A DNA stretch of 64,000 nucleotides from Alkalicella caledoniensis (GTDB lineage Bacteria > Bacillota > Proteinivoracia > Proteinivoracales > Proteinivoracaceae). The notes below the pieces were generated by a model. It was not told the origin of the DNA. It saw only the letters and a list, made by a program, of their open reading frames with translations, and did no database searches. The stretch covers positions 2,914,001 through 2,978,000 of the forward strand of contig NZ_CP058559.1 of assembly GCF_014467015.1 (NCBI RefSeq), written 5' to 3'. Positions 9,072 to 17,109 of this stretch are shown here, piece by piece (position 1 is the stretch's first letter; the number at the start of each line of letters is the position of its first letter). The position numbers were made by a program, and so were the translations under genes.

Positions 9072-9458
9072 ATGCCGAGAAAATCTTTCACTGCCAAAGG
9101 AGCAGTGGCAATTGGACCATACTCCCACGCAGTACAAACAGGAAATCTTTTATACCTATCTGGCCAAACCCCTATAGATCCAAAAACAGGAAAATTAGTA
9201 GAAGGTGACATAGGAGCCCAAACTAAACAATGCTTTGAAAACCTATTTAACGTACTAGCTGCAGCTGACCTGACACCAGACCATGTAATAAAAGTGAACG
9301 TATTCCTAACTAACATGCAAGATTTTAGCGAAATGAACGCAGTGTACCAACAACAATTCACAGAGCCCTACCCCTCACGAACAACCATAGGAGTAGCAGA
9401 ACTACCACTGGGAGCAAAAGTGGAAATAGAGATGATAGCTGAAATTGAAAAGCAATAG
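9072..9458 (+). CDS. ridA: RidA-family enamine/imine deaminase
   Basis: A 128-aa protein of the RidA/YjgF/UK114 family at its usual length. It hydrolyses reactive enamine/imine intermediates such as 2-aminoacrylate. Family features are present: GPYSHAV near the N-terminus, YLSGQTP, the substrate-carboxylate Arg103 in PYPSRTTIGV and the acidic residues of VEIEMIA near the end. The start follows a GGAAGGA site. It is a cytosolic trimer in known members. The neighbours do not point to a special pathway. Confidence 0.93.
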   Translation: MPRKSFTAKGAVAIGPYSHAVQTGNLLYLSGQTPIDPKTGKLVEGDIGAQTKQCFENLFNVLAAADLTPDHVIKVNVFLTNMQDFSEMNAVYQQQFTEPYPSRTTIGVAELPLGAKVEIEMIAEIEKQ

Positions 9459-9490
9459 CTCGCAGCCTATGTTTATTTAGTTGTTACAAT

Positions 9491-9526
9491 AATGAAAACC
9501 CACATAAACAGGGTTTTCATTTTTTA
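9491..9526 (+). terminator. Intrinsic terminator
   Basis: Perfect 11-bp stem AATGAAAACCC/GGGTTTTCATT with T-run. The rest of the 346-base gap to 9805 holds only a small GC-rich inverted repeat (GGGTAGG/CCTACCC near 9617-9640) and no gene I can support. Confidence 0.85.
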
Positions 9527-9804
9527 TTTAGAACTTGCACAAAAATCTGCCTAATCCAGTGTTAGGATATTTCTTTATGATGTAAATAAAAAGATAGATC
9601 CAGTAGTTAGTGTAGGGGTAGGGCTCCGTACCTACCCGGACCCTCAAAAACATCTGCTAGCCCCTGTCTACACAAAATAAATGTCTAATCTAAGCAGGAA
9701 AAAAATGTATAAGAGAGAATACATAAACTAGCAACAGGAAAAACGTGCTTTATTGCCCTTAATTATAAACTACTCATATCAAAAAGTATCGAAGGAGAGA
9801 TAAA

Positions 9805-11025
9805 ATGAAAACCATATTTGATCTAAGAAAAAACCAAGAAGATAAAATCTATGAAGACATACAAAGCTTATATGATGAACCATTGAACATTGTAAGACTA
9901 GGAGGAAAATCCATAAAACCGTGCATTGGTTGTTGGAACTGTTGGCTCAAAACCCCTGGTATATGCGTAATGAAGGATTCCATGAGCGAAATCTACCCCG
10001 ATTATGTAAATAGTGATACGGTAATTTTCCTAATAGACACAGCCCAGGGATTTATCAACAATAAAGCTAAAGCTTTTTTGGACAGGACAATCCCCCATTA
10101 CCATCCATACATAGAAATCGTAAACGCAGAGTGTCATCATGTAGCGAGATACCAATCATACCCCGATATGGTTTTTTATTTTGATAACCAAGGATTAAAA
10201 AATCAAGAAGAACAAGTTATTGAAGATTACCTATATCGCACTGCCTTTCACTTTAAAGGTAAATCCTATAGAATTCTAAAAGACGGCAACACACAAATCC
10301 GTCCACTGGAATCAAGGAAACCTAAAAGACAAACTGTGGCCTTCAGGTCAGTTGAACCCATGGAAAAACTTGTGATCTATAACGGATCACCTAGACGAAG
10401 TGGCAGCAATTCTGAACTTATCCTGGGAAAAGCTGCTGAAACCCTTGGTGACAAAATCGAGATACGTGATTTGAAAAAAGAAGATATGTGGGGAGAATGG
10501 GCTGATAACTTTACAAACGAGAAACACGTTATGTTCTTTATGCCCCTATACGTCCATGCAATGCCCTCCCATGTCATGGCATTTATAGAAAAACTTAAAA
10601 CCTCCGATGGTAGCATAAGCTTCTTTGTCCAATCGGGTTTTCCTGAAAGCAGTCAATCCCACTATCTCGAAGCATATTTTGAACAATTGGCACTGAGACT
10701 TGGAAGAACATATACTGGTACAGCCATAAAAGGTGGAATAGAAGGATTGAGGGCAAGATCTCCTCAAAACCAAGAAAAAACCATTGTGCCATTGGTAAAG
10801 ACCATTGAGAATTTAGTCAATGAAGGTAATTTCAACATAAAAAATATTGAACAACTAGCCATACCCGTTCAATTTGGCACAGTTGTGTCAACTATCGTTA
10901 AACTAGTGTCTAAAACAGGGATGATAAACTCATTTTGGGATCAACAACTCAAAGCAAATCAAGCATACGAAAAAAGCTTTGATCGTCCGTACTTATCCTT
11001 ACCCAGCGAACACCCTAAAGCTTAA
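9805..11025 (+). CDS. Double flavodoxin-like NAD(P)H-dependent FMN oxidoreductase
   Basis: A 406-aa protein in which two flavodoxin-like halves are joined. The N-terminal half (about 1-165) keeps the C.GCWNCW....G.C...D.M signature of iron-sulfur-flavoprotein/FMN reductases but has lost the phosphate-binding loop normally found at the start. The C-terminal half (about 183-350) starts with a proper FMN loop, YNGSPRRSGSNSE, and has MPLYVHAMPSHV for flavin contact but lacks the Cys motif. Together the two halves look like one reductase rearranged or partly duplicated. The last 50 residues are a separate short extension. The start follows GGAGAGA. The redox partner and role are unknown. Confidence 0.75.
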   Translation: MKTIFDLRKNQEDKIYEDIQSLYDEPLNIVRLGGKSIKPCIGCWNCWLKTPGICVMKDSMSEIYPDYVNSDTVIFLIDTAQGFINNKAKAFLDRTIPHYHPYIEIVNAECHHVARYQSYPDMVFYFDNQGLKNQEEQVIEDYLYRTAFHFKGKSYRILKDGNTQIRPLESRKPKRQTVAFRSVEPMEKLVIYNGSPRRSGSNSELILGKAAETLGDKIEIRDLKKEDMWGEWADNFTNEKHVMFFMPLYVHAMPSHVMAFIEKLKTSDGSISFFVQSGFPESSQSHYLEAYFEQLALRLGRTYTGTAIKGGIEGLRARSPQNQEKTIVPLVKTIENLVNEGNFNIKNIEQLAIPVQFGTVVSTIVKLVSKTGMINSFWDQQLKANQAYEKSFDRPYLSLPSEHPKA

Positions 11026-11103
11026 ACTCCACAATGCACTACCTACTTCGTATAAATCAATGATAACATGGACGGAGTTTTCTAAAAAAAGCACATAGCT
11101 ATT

Positions 11104-11143
11104 AAAAATCCACCGAAGAGCCAATCTTTAGTGGATTTTTCAA
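11104..11143 (+). terminator. Probable terminator
   Basis: AAAAATCCAC pairs with GTGGATTTTT across a 17-base loop, about 80 bases after the flavodoxin-like gene. Beyond it, to 11360, I see no gene. Confidence 0.6.
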
Positions 11144-11360
11144 TATAGCAAACAGAGAATCCTACAACAGTTTTTGTGCCCATTTACGTTGCAGGATTGT
11201 CTGCCATTGTATGTAACACGTGTTTATATCCATGTGGGGGTTAATTATTGAAAATACATAAATATTAAAAGGAATTTAGGTCAAAATGAAGAATTTATAT
11301 ATTAGACAATATGTGGAAGCTACATAACTATCTATTAAAGGTAAAGAAGAAATAGTCATT

Positions 11361-11940
11361 GAATGGATGTAAAGTAGATACCAGTGTAAGGAGAGATGAT
11401 CGTGAAATGTTATTATCATAGCGATAGTGAAGTGGTTGCAGTATGTAAAATCTGTAATAAAAACCTTTGCAAAGAATGTTATGACTTAGGGGATAGTGGT
11501 AGATGCAAGCCTTGTATAACTAAAGCAACGGAGCAAAAACATAGGCAAAGGGAGTTTAGAATCAAAAATGAAAGTGTTGAATATGTAAGAAATGCAGGGA
11601 TTTTTTCAGTATTAGGCGCATTTATAGGCTATACCACATCCATAAGATACCTTAGTGGAATAGAAAATAGCGATATACCTGCTCTAGTTTATAAATTAGG
11701 TTTCATATTACTATTTGCCTATTTGGGGATTTCACTTATTTGTGGATTGAAGATAATGAACGGGACATTTCGCTCCATGGGAAGTTTAGGGTTGTTATTG
11801 ATTTTTATATGGCCAATTTATGTTGCATTGCTAATAATTGCCCTTATGATTGGAATGTTTTGCTCAGTTCCACTATTACTGTACCATCTTTATAAACTGT
11901 ACATAAAGCCACCAGTTCCTCACCAGCAAAGTATGTAATT
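11361..11940 (+). repeat. Duplicated block, copy 1 (zinc-ribbon membrane protein gene)
   Basis: This 580-base block, starting at GAATGGATGTAAAG, is nearly identical to 14326-14908. The copies differ by scattered substitutions and a few bases in the leader. They are in direct orientation. Confidence 0.85.
11402..11938 (+). CDS. Zinc-ribbon membrane protein, copy 1
   Basis: A 178-aa protein. The N-terminus (MKCYYHSDSEVVAVC then CNKNLC, CYD, CKPC) is a B-box-like zinc-binding module with paired Cys/His ligands, followed by a charged stretch (residues 40-60) and about three membrane segments (residues 65-165). The GTG start at 11402 is preferred because AAGGAG lies 8 bases upstream; the ATG at 11396 is too close to it. 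A nearly identical copy lies 3 kb downstream. Many clostridial proteins with this layout are of unknown function; metal sensing or protein contact are possible roles. Confidence 0.75.
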   Translation: MKCYYHSDSEVVAVCKICNKNLCKECYDLGDSGRCKPCITKATEQKHRQREFRIKNESVEYVRNAGIFSVLGAFIGYTTSIRYLSGIENSDIPALVYKLGFILLFAYLGISLICGLKIMNGTFRSMGSLGLLLIFIWPIYVALLIIALMIGMFCSVPLLLYHLYKLYIKPPVPHQQSM

Positions 11941-12009
11941 CAGTGGAAGCGTAGGAAAAGACGAAACTTATCCAACAGTTAAAAAGCCACAATAAATTAA
12001 GACTAAAAT

Positions 12010-12050
12010 AAAAAGAGTATTTACCCACCGTAGGAGTAAATACTCTTTTT
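12010..12050 (-). terminator. Bidirectional terminator
   Basis: 14-bp stem AAAAGAGTATTTAC/GTAAATACTCTTTT with A- and T-runs on both sides. It serves the YczE-like gene on the minus strand and possibly the zinc-ribbon gene on the plus strand. The same hairpin is present at 44386-44425. Confidence 0.85.
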
Positions 12051-12071
12051 GACTTCCCTTAAAGAAACAAT

Positions 12072-12683
12072 CTAAACAACAGCTGCCTCTTTCTTCGGCC
12101 TATTATAAAGTACATCCATCTTTCTATATGCGTACTGAATGCAAGGACCAATTGCCAATACTATAACAACAGTTCCGTAAGAAACAGGACCTGCTAAAAA
12201 TAACCCAGTTGTAAGGGCAGTAATTTCACATATTAGCCGAGAAAAAGCCATGCTAATATTAAACCTTTTGTGGACAACCATCATAAGACTATCAATAGGA
12301 GTAGGTGGAAACTTAGCCTGAAGATAAGACCCTACACCCAATGCCATACATACAAAACTAATTGCAAACAACAACATTTTTTCAGGTAAAGTTACAATAT
12401 CAATAAAGCTATACAGAAATAAGTTGATATCGATAAAAACACCTAGGATGAAAACAGTTAAAAAAGAAAGAAATTCAGGCTTCTTTTTAGCTAAAGAAGC
12501 ATTGAACAACATAAGTAGGCCACCAGTAATTATATTCCATGATCCAGGGCTTAAGCCAACCTTATTAGTCAAGCCCACAAATACCGAGTCCCAAGCACCA
12601 GTGCCTAACTCCGCCACAATAACACCAGTAATACCAACTGCAGAGATAAATAAGCCAATAAAATAAAATAGATAACGTTTCAC
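12072..12683 (-). CDS. YczE/YitT-like membrane protein, copy 1
   Basis: A 203-aa protein with five or so membrane segments, resembling the YczE/YyaS/YitT family (YFIGLFISAVGI at the start, GTGAWDSVFVGL in the first loop, FPPTPIDSLMMV in the middle). In this copy the start is GTG, with AAGGTGG upstream; the copy at 45058 has ATG. The last residues differ slightly (EAAVV against KAAVA). The family is of unclear function, possibly transport. It ends at the bidirectional terminator. Upstream (12706-12741) is an inverted repeat TATATAGAGT/ACTCTATATA and further out a palindrome, both shared with copy 2. Confidence 0.85.
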   Translation of the reverse strand: MKRYLFYFIGLFISAVGITGVIVAELGTGAWDSVFVGLTNKVGLSPGSWNIITGGLLMLFNASLAKKKPEFLSFLTVFILGVFIDINLFLYSFIDIVTLPEKMLLFAISFVCMALGVGSYLQAKFPPTPIDSLMMVVHKRFNISMAFSRLICEITALTTGLFLAGPVSYGTVVIVLAIGPCIQYAYRKMDVLYNRPKKEAAVV

Positions 12684-12705
12684 AGTTCAACCACCTTCAG
12701 CTATT

Positions 12706-12741
12706 TATATAGAGTCTATTTACTTCAGTATACTCTATATA
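12706..12741 (-). promoter_or_regulatory. Inverted repeat in the YczE-like promoter region
   Basis: TATATAGAGT and ACTCTATATA are separated by 16 bases, 23 bases upstream of the GTG start, and overlap the likely -10 region. It is conserved in copy 2, so it may be an operator. Confidence 0.4.
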
Positions 12742-12785
12742 TAATAGGTCAAGTCAAGGGGTAAAATGAAAAAAATTCTACAATA

Positions 12786-12801
12786 TAGAACTATGGTTCT
12801 A
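12786..12801. promoter_or_regulatory. Palindrome upstream of YczE-like copy 1
   Basis: TAGAACTATGGTTCTA, one mismatch from the perfect palindrome in copy 2 (45159-45174). It lies about 100 bases upstream of the gene. The rest of the 593-base gap to 13277 has a GGTAGCT/AGCTACC inverted repeat near 13146-13180 and, on the minus strand just before it, about 28 codons that read like the end of a protein (ending ELWQVQ, stop near 13078), which may be another gene remnant. I see no complete gene there. Confidence 0.4.
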
Positions 12802-13276
12802 AAAACTATATATAAGACAGATTTTATGGAGAATACTTCATACAAACCTGGAAAGAAGAACATCAAGCAAATAAAGAACAGAAAGTAGCATGATATGCAC
12901 TAGAATAATCACCCTTAATATGAAAGATCCGGGATTCTTTTTATATAATTATAGAACAACAAAATTCGCGTTAGGAGCAGGAAACCTAGGATAAAGACGA
13001 ATAACTAATGTAAAGCAAAACATAGTGAATAGTCAAAGCATAAATAGTAATAATATAATATCGACTTCACAATTATTGTACCTGCCATAACTCCAATATG
13101 GCCCGCTGCATTTCCTCTACAAATGTGGACGAATCTTCAGCTTTGGTAGCTCCCCGAAGTTAATGTTCTAGCTACCTCATTGTGCTAGGAACTTACTATG
13201 TAATTATCATATTCTATTTAGTAATGATATAATAAACATGTGATATTATCTTAAATAGTTAAGGAGGTTGAATATC

Positions 13277-13600
13277 ATGACTTCTAATTTTATTTCAATT
13301 CAAGCGATTGAACAAAAGGCAGTTCCTATATTAAAAAAATACCCAATCCATAAGGCAATATTATTTGGTTCATATGCAAAAGGTGAGGCTGTTAACGGTA
13401 GTGACATAGATTTATATATCGACACAAAGGGAAAATTAAGAGGCCTTGACTTTGTTGGATTGTTAGAAATCCTTGTTAATACTTTAGGAGTTGAAATAGA
13501 CTTAATAGATAAATCGCATATTGATCCAGATTCTTTAATAATGCAAGAAATTGAAGATAAGGGTGTGGTAATATATGAAAAATCAGAAGATTATTCTTAA
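13277..13600 (+). CDS. MNT-type nucleotidyltransferase (MntA-like antitoxin)
   Basis: A 107-aa minimal nucleotidyltransferase. The catalytic signature LFGSYAKGEAVNGSDIDLYI (GS-x10-DxD type) is complete, with the third acidic residue in VEIDLID. In MNT/HEPN toxin-antitoxin modules such proteins AMPylate and silence the HEPN RNase. The start is ATG 13277, 9 bases after AAGGAGG; an in-frame TTG lies inside that site. The HEPN partner overlaps its 3' end by 26 bases but is broken, so this antitoxin has nothing left to neutralise here. Confidence 0.85.
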   Translation: MTSNFISIQAIEQKAVPILKKYPIHKAILFGSYAKGEAVNGSDIDLYIDTKGKLRGLDFVGLLEILVNTLGVEIDLIDKSHIDPDSLIMQEIEDKGVVIYEKSEDYS

Positions 13601-13900
13601 GATAATTAATTATATTGACTCTATATTGAGATACATCAATGATGTAGATTATACTGAATTTAGAAATAACAGCATGATGGTGGAAGCTTGCGTCTTTAAT
13701 TTAAGTCAAATGGTGAGTTAGTGAATAAACTAGATAAAGGGTATATTTTAAAACACCCTGAAATTCCTTAGTTTAAAATGAGAGGTTTAAGAAATCGTAT
13801 AGTTCATGATTATGAGGGTGTTAATTTGAACCTAATATGGGAAATTATTGATATGGACATAAGAGTATTGAGAACACAACTAATGGAGCTAAGCAATTAG
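13575..13900 (+). pseudogene. Broken HEPN toxin gene (MNT/HEPN pair)
   Basis: An ATG inside the antitoxin gene opens a frame of 49 codons starting MKNQKIILKIINYIDSIL, typical of HEPN (DUF86-like) RNases. It stops after SQMVS at TAGTGA because of a one-base shift. In the shifted frame the protein continues, meets a TAG where Trp is expected (near 13771), and then shows the catalytic RNRIVHDYEG motif (R-x4-H) and a normal C-terminus ending at 13900. Two independent lesions show that the toxin is dead. Confidence 0.8.
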
Positions 13901-13940
13901 CTTCTTTTTTATTATATGAAAAATACAACGCATGTACATT

Positions 13941-13982
13941 AAGCCTCACTAAATTATATTAGCCATTAGTGGGGCTTATTTT
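13941..13982 (+). terminator. Intrinsic terminator
   Basis: AAGCCTCACTAA pairs with TTAGTGGGGCTT, followed by ATTTT, 40 bases after the broken HEPN gene. Confidence 0.7.
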
Positions 13983-13988
13983 AACTCA

Positions 13989-14325
13989 TAAGCAGGAAAT
14001 ATATGTAATTAAAGCGAATACCTTAAGTAACAAACTAACCGAGGTGAGGGGTATTTTAAAGCAGGGTATCTACGAAGAAATTATAAACCAAAAGCTTAAA
14101 AAGAATCTCCAGGATTTATCACTGGAGGCTTTTGATATTGGTAAAGAAAAGATAGATGTGGAAGAAGCTCGGAAGCTTCTTTCTTCATACATATCTCAAG
14201 TGACAAGAAGGGCACTGAACTATGTGAGGGACAACTATAATGACGACAATGAAGCCATATTAAACCAGATTAGAACCTGCAACGATATCATATCTACACT
14301 GCACAAGAACTTAGATGATGACGAT
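13989..14325 (+). pseudogene. Truncated 5' end of the PLD/DEAD helicase gene
   Basis: About 335 bases match the leader and first 97 codons of the helicase gene at 46501 (ILKQGIYEEII, RKLLSSYISQVTRRALNYVRDN and NQIRTCNDIISTLHKNLDDD). The start codon has changed from ATG to ATT, and the sequence stops where the duplicated zinc-ribbon block begins, adding EWM and a stop. It is a dead fragment in the same orientation as the long copy. Confidence 0.85.
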
Positions 14326-14908
14326 GAATGGATGTAAAGCAAAAGATACCAGTGTAAGGAGAGATGATCGTGAAATGTTATTATCATAGCGATAGAGAAG
14401 TGGTTGCAGTATGTAAAATCTGTAATAAAAACCTTTGCAAAGAATGTTATGACTTAGGGGATAGTGGTAGATGCAAGCCTTGTATAACTAAAGCAACGGA
14501 GCAAAAACATAGGCAAAGGGAGTTTAGAATCAAAAATGAAAGTGTTGAATATGTGAGAAATGCAGGGATTTTTTCAGTATTAGGCGCATTTATAGGCTAT
14601 ACCACATCCATAAGATACCTTAGTGGAATAGAAAATAGCGATATACCAGCCCTAGTTTATAAATTAGGTTTCATATTACTATTTGCCTATTTGGGGATTT
14701 CACTTATTTGTGGACTGAAGATAATGAACGGGACATTTCGCTCTATGGGAAGTTTAGGGTTGTTATTGATTTTTATTTGGCCAATTTATGTAGCGTTGCT
14801 GACAATTGCCATTATGATTGGAATGTTTTGCTCCCCTCCACTATTACTGTACCATCTTTATAAACTATACATGAAGCCACAAGTCCCTCATCAGCAAAGA
14901 ATGTAATT
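14326..14908 (+). repeat. Duplicated block, copy 2 (zinc-ribbon membrane protein gene)
   Basis: The direct repeat partner of 11361-11940. Its left edge cuts the helicase fragment exactly at GAATGGATG, so this block was joined to the fragment by a recombination event. Confidence 0.8.
14370..14906 (+). CDS. Zinc-ribbon membrane protein, copy 2
   Basis: A 178-aa near-twin of the protein starting at 11402, with a few substitutions (for example DREVV for DSEVV near the start and TIAIMIGMFCSPP near the end). The zinc ligands and membrane segments are kept, so both copies look functional. The GTG start is chosen as for copy 1. It is the last gene before the nicotinate island. Confidence 0.75.
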   Translation: MKCYYHSDREVVAVCKICNKNLCKECYDLGDSGRCKPCITKATEQKHRQREFRIKNESVEYVRNAGIFSVLGAFIGYTTSIRYLSGIENSDIPALVYKLGFILLFAYLGISLICGLKIMNGTFRSMGSLGLLLIFIWPIYVALLTIAIMIGMFCSPPLLLYHLYKLYMKPQVPHQQRM

Positions 14909-15052
14909 CATTAGAAACTCAAGAAAATACGTTTTCCTAAAGATTAACATAGTATTTAGAAATAATAGGCATAGTTATGGAACTCTACTAATATTCCTGA
15001 TAATTGCATAAATATAGGATTCTAAGAAACAACCACAACTGCACAGAGTACG

Positions 15053-15089
15053 AAATCTCACTGATAACTAACGTCCAGTGGGATTTTTG
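15053..15089 (+). terminator. Intrinsic terminator
   Basis: AAATCTCACTG pairs with CAGTGGGATTT, then a T-run. The 427-base gap from 14907 to 15333 otherwise holds only the leader of the sigma-54 activator gene. Confidence 0.75.
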
Positions 15090-15203
15090 TAATTAAATAA
15101 GCAATTTATTGAATACATCCTTTACTAATATAGAAAGTATTTAAACAATAGTTAATAGTTTTAATAAGTCAGTATTCAGTAACAATGTTCTTATATTTAT
15201 ATG

Positions 15204-15234
15204 CTTTTCAGGTGTTAGAATAACTTTTCAGGTG
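15204..15234. promoter_or_regulatory. Two direct repeats 20 bp apart upstream of the activator gene
   Basis: CTTTTCAGGTG occurs at 15204-15214 and again at 15224-15234, exactly 20 bases apart, so on the same face of the helix. The TTTCA core resembles the half-site of the palindromes upstream of the nicotinate operons. It may be a site for autoregulation. Confidence 0.4.
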
Positions 15235-15333
15235 AATATGATTTTTATTTACCATTAAGCTTTAAGAGGATTATATAGAACAATGTCGAATAATATCAAA
15301 AAAAGAATGAAAATGAAAAAAAGAGGTGGTTAA

Positions 15334-16908
15334 ATGTATAATAACAGTCTTTTGGAGATACTTCTGGATTCCCTAGAAATTATTGCTAAGATTACCGGAG
15401 GGTATGCTACATTAACTGATAAATACGGGTACAGAATTAAAACAATTGATTCTGCTGGGAATGTTAAAGTAGAGCTTGAGGGAAGTTACTACGATTCTGC
15501 AGCTGAGGCATACCTAAAGAAAAAAGCTATATCGGGTGTTTCAAGTATTGAAGATGGTGCACAAGCTTGGTGTATTCCTATTAATGACTATGTATTATGT
15601 AGCAGTAATATAGAAATAGTTAAAAATAATAATAGGTTGAAGGAATCTTTGATTCAGTCTCTACCCTTTATTTCTCGGGTGGCTGGTGGAGAAGCGGTGG
15701 TCTTTGATTCAGAGGGAGTTAGAATAGCGACAGTGAGTTCTAAGGGTGAAATAAAAGAAGATTACTTAGGGAAAGCAAGCAAAGATGCAAAAGAGGCCAT
15801 GGAGAAACAAAGACCAATTATTGGTGGCTCGAATTATGTCAGTGGTGCTAGTGCAGTGCGGATTCCCATAACTAAGGAGTTTGGTTTTGGATTTAATAAC
15901 GAAGATACTACTATTGCAAGTCAAATACTAATTAACGAGGTAAAAAAACACCAGACAGCGAAGTATTCGCTAGACGATATAATTGGTGAATCAGCATCAC
16001 TAGTTAAAGCAAAGAATATTGTAAAAATTACGGGGAAATCAAGTTCTAGTGTTCTAATTTTTGGCGAAACTGGAACTGGGAAAGAACTATTCGCTCAATC
16101 GGTACACAACCTAAGTGACAGAAGTTCAAAACCATTCGTGGCAATCAATTGTGCTGCAATTCCTCCAAATCTAATGGAAAGTAACTTTTTCGGATATGAA
16201 GGAGGAGCTTTTACTGGTGCGAGGAAAGATGGATCCCCTGGTGTATTTGAGCAAGCAAATGGAGGGACTATTTTTCTGGACGAAATAAGCGAAATGGATC
16301 TAGATTTACAATCGAAAATACTTAGGGTCCTCCAAGAACGTGAAGTTAAACGTCTAGGCTCAAATAAAGTAATTCCTTTAGATATAAGGGTTGTATCTGC
16401 TACTAATAAAGACTTAGAAGAAATGGCTCGGAGCGGTAAGTTTAGGCAGGATTTATTTTATAGGCTCAATGTAGTTGATATAAATTTGCCTGCTCTAAGG
16501 GAGATAAGATCAGACATCCGATTGATAGTTAAAAATGCTATTTATCAAATGAATAGAAGTTTTGGAAAGTTTGTTGAGGATATAGATGAAGAAGCTTTAT
16601 CTTATATGACTAGCTATCATTGGCCAGGTAATGTTAGAGAATTAATTAACTGTATAGAAAGGATTTTTAATGTAATCGGAAGTAATAGAATAATAACAAA
16701 AGAATTTTTGCCTAATAAGCTTTTAGATAATCAAATTACAGTGGGCGAGCAGGGAGACTTAAGTACCATGCTAGCTAAATACGAAAAAAGAATAATTGAA
16801 AATAGCTTGAAGGATAACAATGGTGTTAAAGCCAAAGTTGCTAGACAGCTGAATATAAGCAATACAACTTTATGGCGTAGGATGAAAGAACTTGAAATTG
16901 ATAACTAA
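15334..16908 (+). CDS. Sigma-54-dependent transcriptional activator of nicotinate catabolism
   Basis: A 524-aa enhancer-binding protein. The N-terminal 200 residues hold two tandem copies of a small sensor domain: LEIIAKITGGYATLTDKYG (13-31) and LPFISRVAGGEAVVFDSEG (110-128), each followed by a strand-rich half ending near residues 90 and 188. I do not recognise this domain. The AAA+ core has Walker A GETGTGKE (244-251), the sigma-54 contact loop GAFTGA (291-296) and Walker B FLDE (314-317); a Fis-type helix-turn-helix (VARQLNISNTTLWRRM) ends the protein. The gene lies directly upstream of ndhF, divergent sites ATTTCA-N4-TGAAAT and -24/-12 promoters occur before both catabolic operons, and no other activator is in the island, so it very likely switches on the pathway. 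The inducer is inferred to be nicotinate or an intermediate. Confidence 0.9.
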   Translation: MYNNSLLEILLDSLEIIAKITGGYATLTDKYGYRIKTIDSAGNVKVELEGSYYDSAAEAYLKKKAISGVSSIEDGAQAWCIPINDYVLCSSNIEIVKNNNRLKESLIQSLPFISRVAGGEAVVFDSEGVRIATVSSKGEIKEDYLGKASKDAKEAMEKQRPIIGGSNYVSGASAVRIPITKEFGFGFNNEDTTIASQILINEVKKHQTAKYSLDDIIGESASLVKAKNIVKITGKSSSSVLIFGETGTGKELFAQSVHNLSDRSSKPFVAINCAAIPPNLMESNFFGYEGGAFTGARKDGSPGVFEQANGGTIFLDEISEMDLDLQSKILRVLQEREVKRLGSNKVIPLDIRVVSATNKDLEEMARSGKFRQDLFYRLNVVDINLPALREIRSDIRLIVKNAIYQMNRSFGKFVEDIDEEALSYMTSYHWPGNVRELINCIERIFNVIGSNRIITKEFLPNKLLDNQITVGEQGDLSTMLAKYEKRIIENSLKDNNGVKAKVARQLNISNTTLWRRMKELEIDN

Positions 16909-16910
16909 CT

Positions 16911-16926
16911 ATTTCAGATTTAAAAT
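16911..16926. promoter_or_regulatory. Imperfect activator site upstream of ndhF
   Basis: ATTTCAGATTTAAAAT, one mismatch from the palindrome ATTTCA-N4-TGAAAT. It lies immediately after the activator stop codon and 133 bases upstream of the -24 element. Confidence 0.5.
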
Positions 16927-16929
16927 ACT

Positions 16930-16945
16930 ATTTCACTTTTGAAAT
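16930..16945. promoter_or_regulatory. Activator-binding palindrome upstream of ndhF
   Basis: ATTTCACTTTTGAAAT, a perfect 6+6 palindrome with 4-base spacer, 114 bases upstream of the -24 element. The same palindrome occurs twice before hgd. Confidence 0.7.
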
Positions 16946-16976
16946 ACATCGAAACAGCTTTGCCATAGGCACTTAC

Positions 16977-17012
16977 AATAGAGACCTTTTCAATTTTGAA
17001 AAAGTCTCTATT
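16977..17012. terminator. Hairpin with an embedded activator-like site
   Basis: AATAGAGAC/GTCTCTATT flanks TTTTCAATTTTGAAAA (16987-17002), giving one long hairpin. It could end the activator transcript although no long T-run follows. The core TTTCA-N4-TGAAA matches the activator site, so it may serve both purposes. Confidence 0.55.
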
Positions 17013-17043
17013 ATTATAATAGCCATATACCTGGTTTTTAAAA

Positions 17044-17059
17044 TGGCACAGTAATTGCA
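17044..17059 (+). promoter_or_regulatory. Sigma-54 (-24/-12) promoter of the ndh operon
   Basis: TGGCACAGTAATTGCA matches the sigma-54 consensus TGGCAC-N5-TTGCA exactly, with the GG and GC 10 bases apart. It lies 51 bases before the ndhF start. Confidence 0.9.
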
Positions 17060-17109
17060 TTATAAATGATGACAGCGCTGATAGATAAAAAAAGTTAGGA
17101 GGGATGGAT

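Larger units (their letters stand above)
11999..12808. repeat. Large direct repeat, copy 1 (YczE-like gene and flanks)
   Basis: About 810 bases, from the terminator through the YczE-like gene to the palindrome upstream of it, are nearly identical to 44376-45182 in the same orientation, 32.4 kb away. The two copies lie on either side of the nicotinate island. Confidence 0.85.

Noticed and set aside
12424-12666. 80-codon ORFs antisense to both YczE-like genes (also 44799-45041)
   Set aside because: They are mirror frames of a conserved membrane protein, identical only because the genes are duplicated; no ribosome site is seen.
13969-14337. A 122-codon gene starting in the terminator at 13969
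   Set aside because: The start lies inside a hairpin, and the true content is a start-less fragment of the helicase gene.
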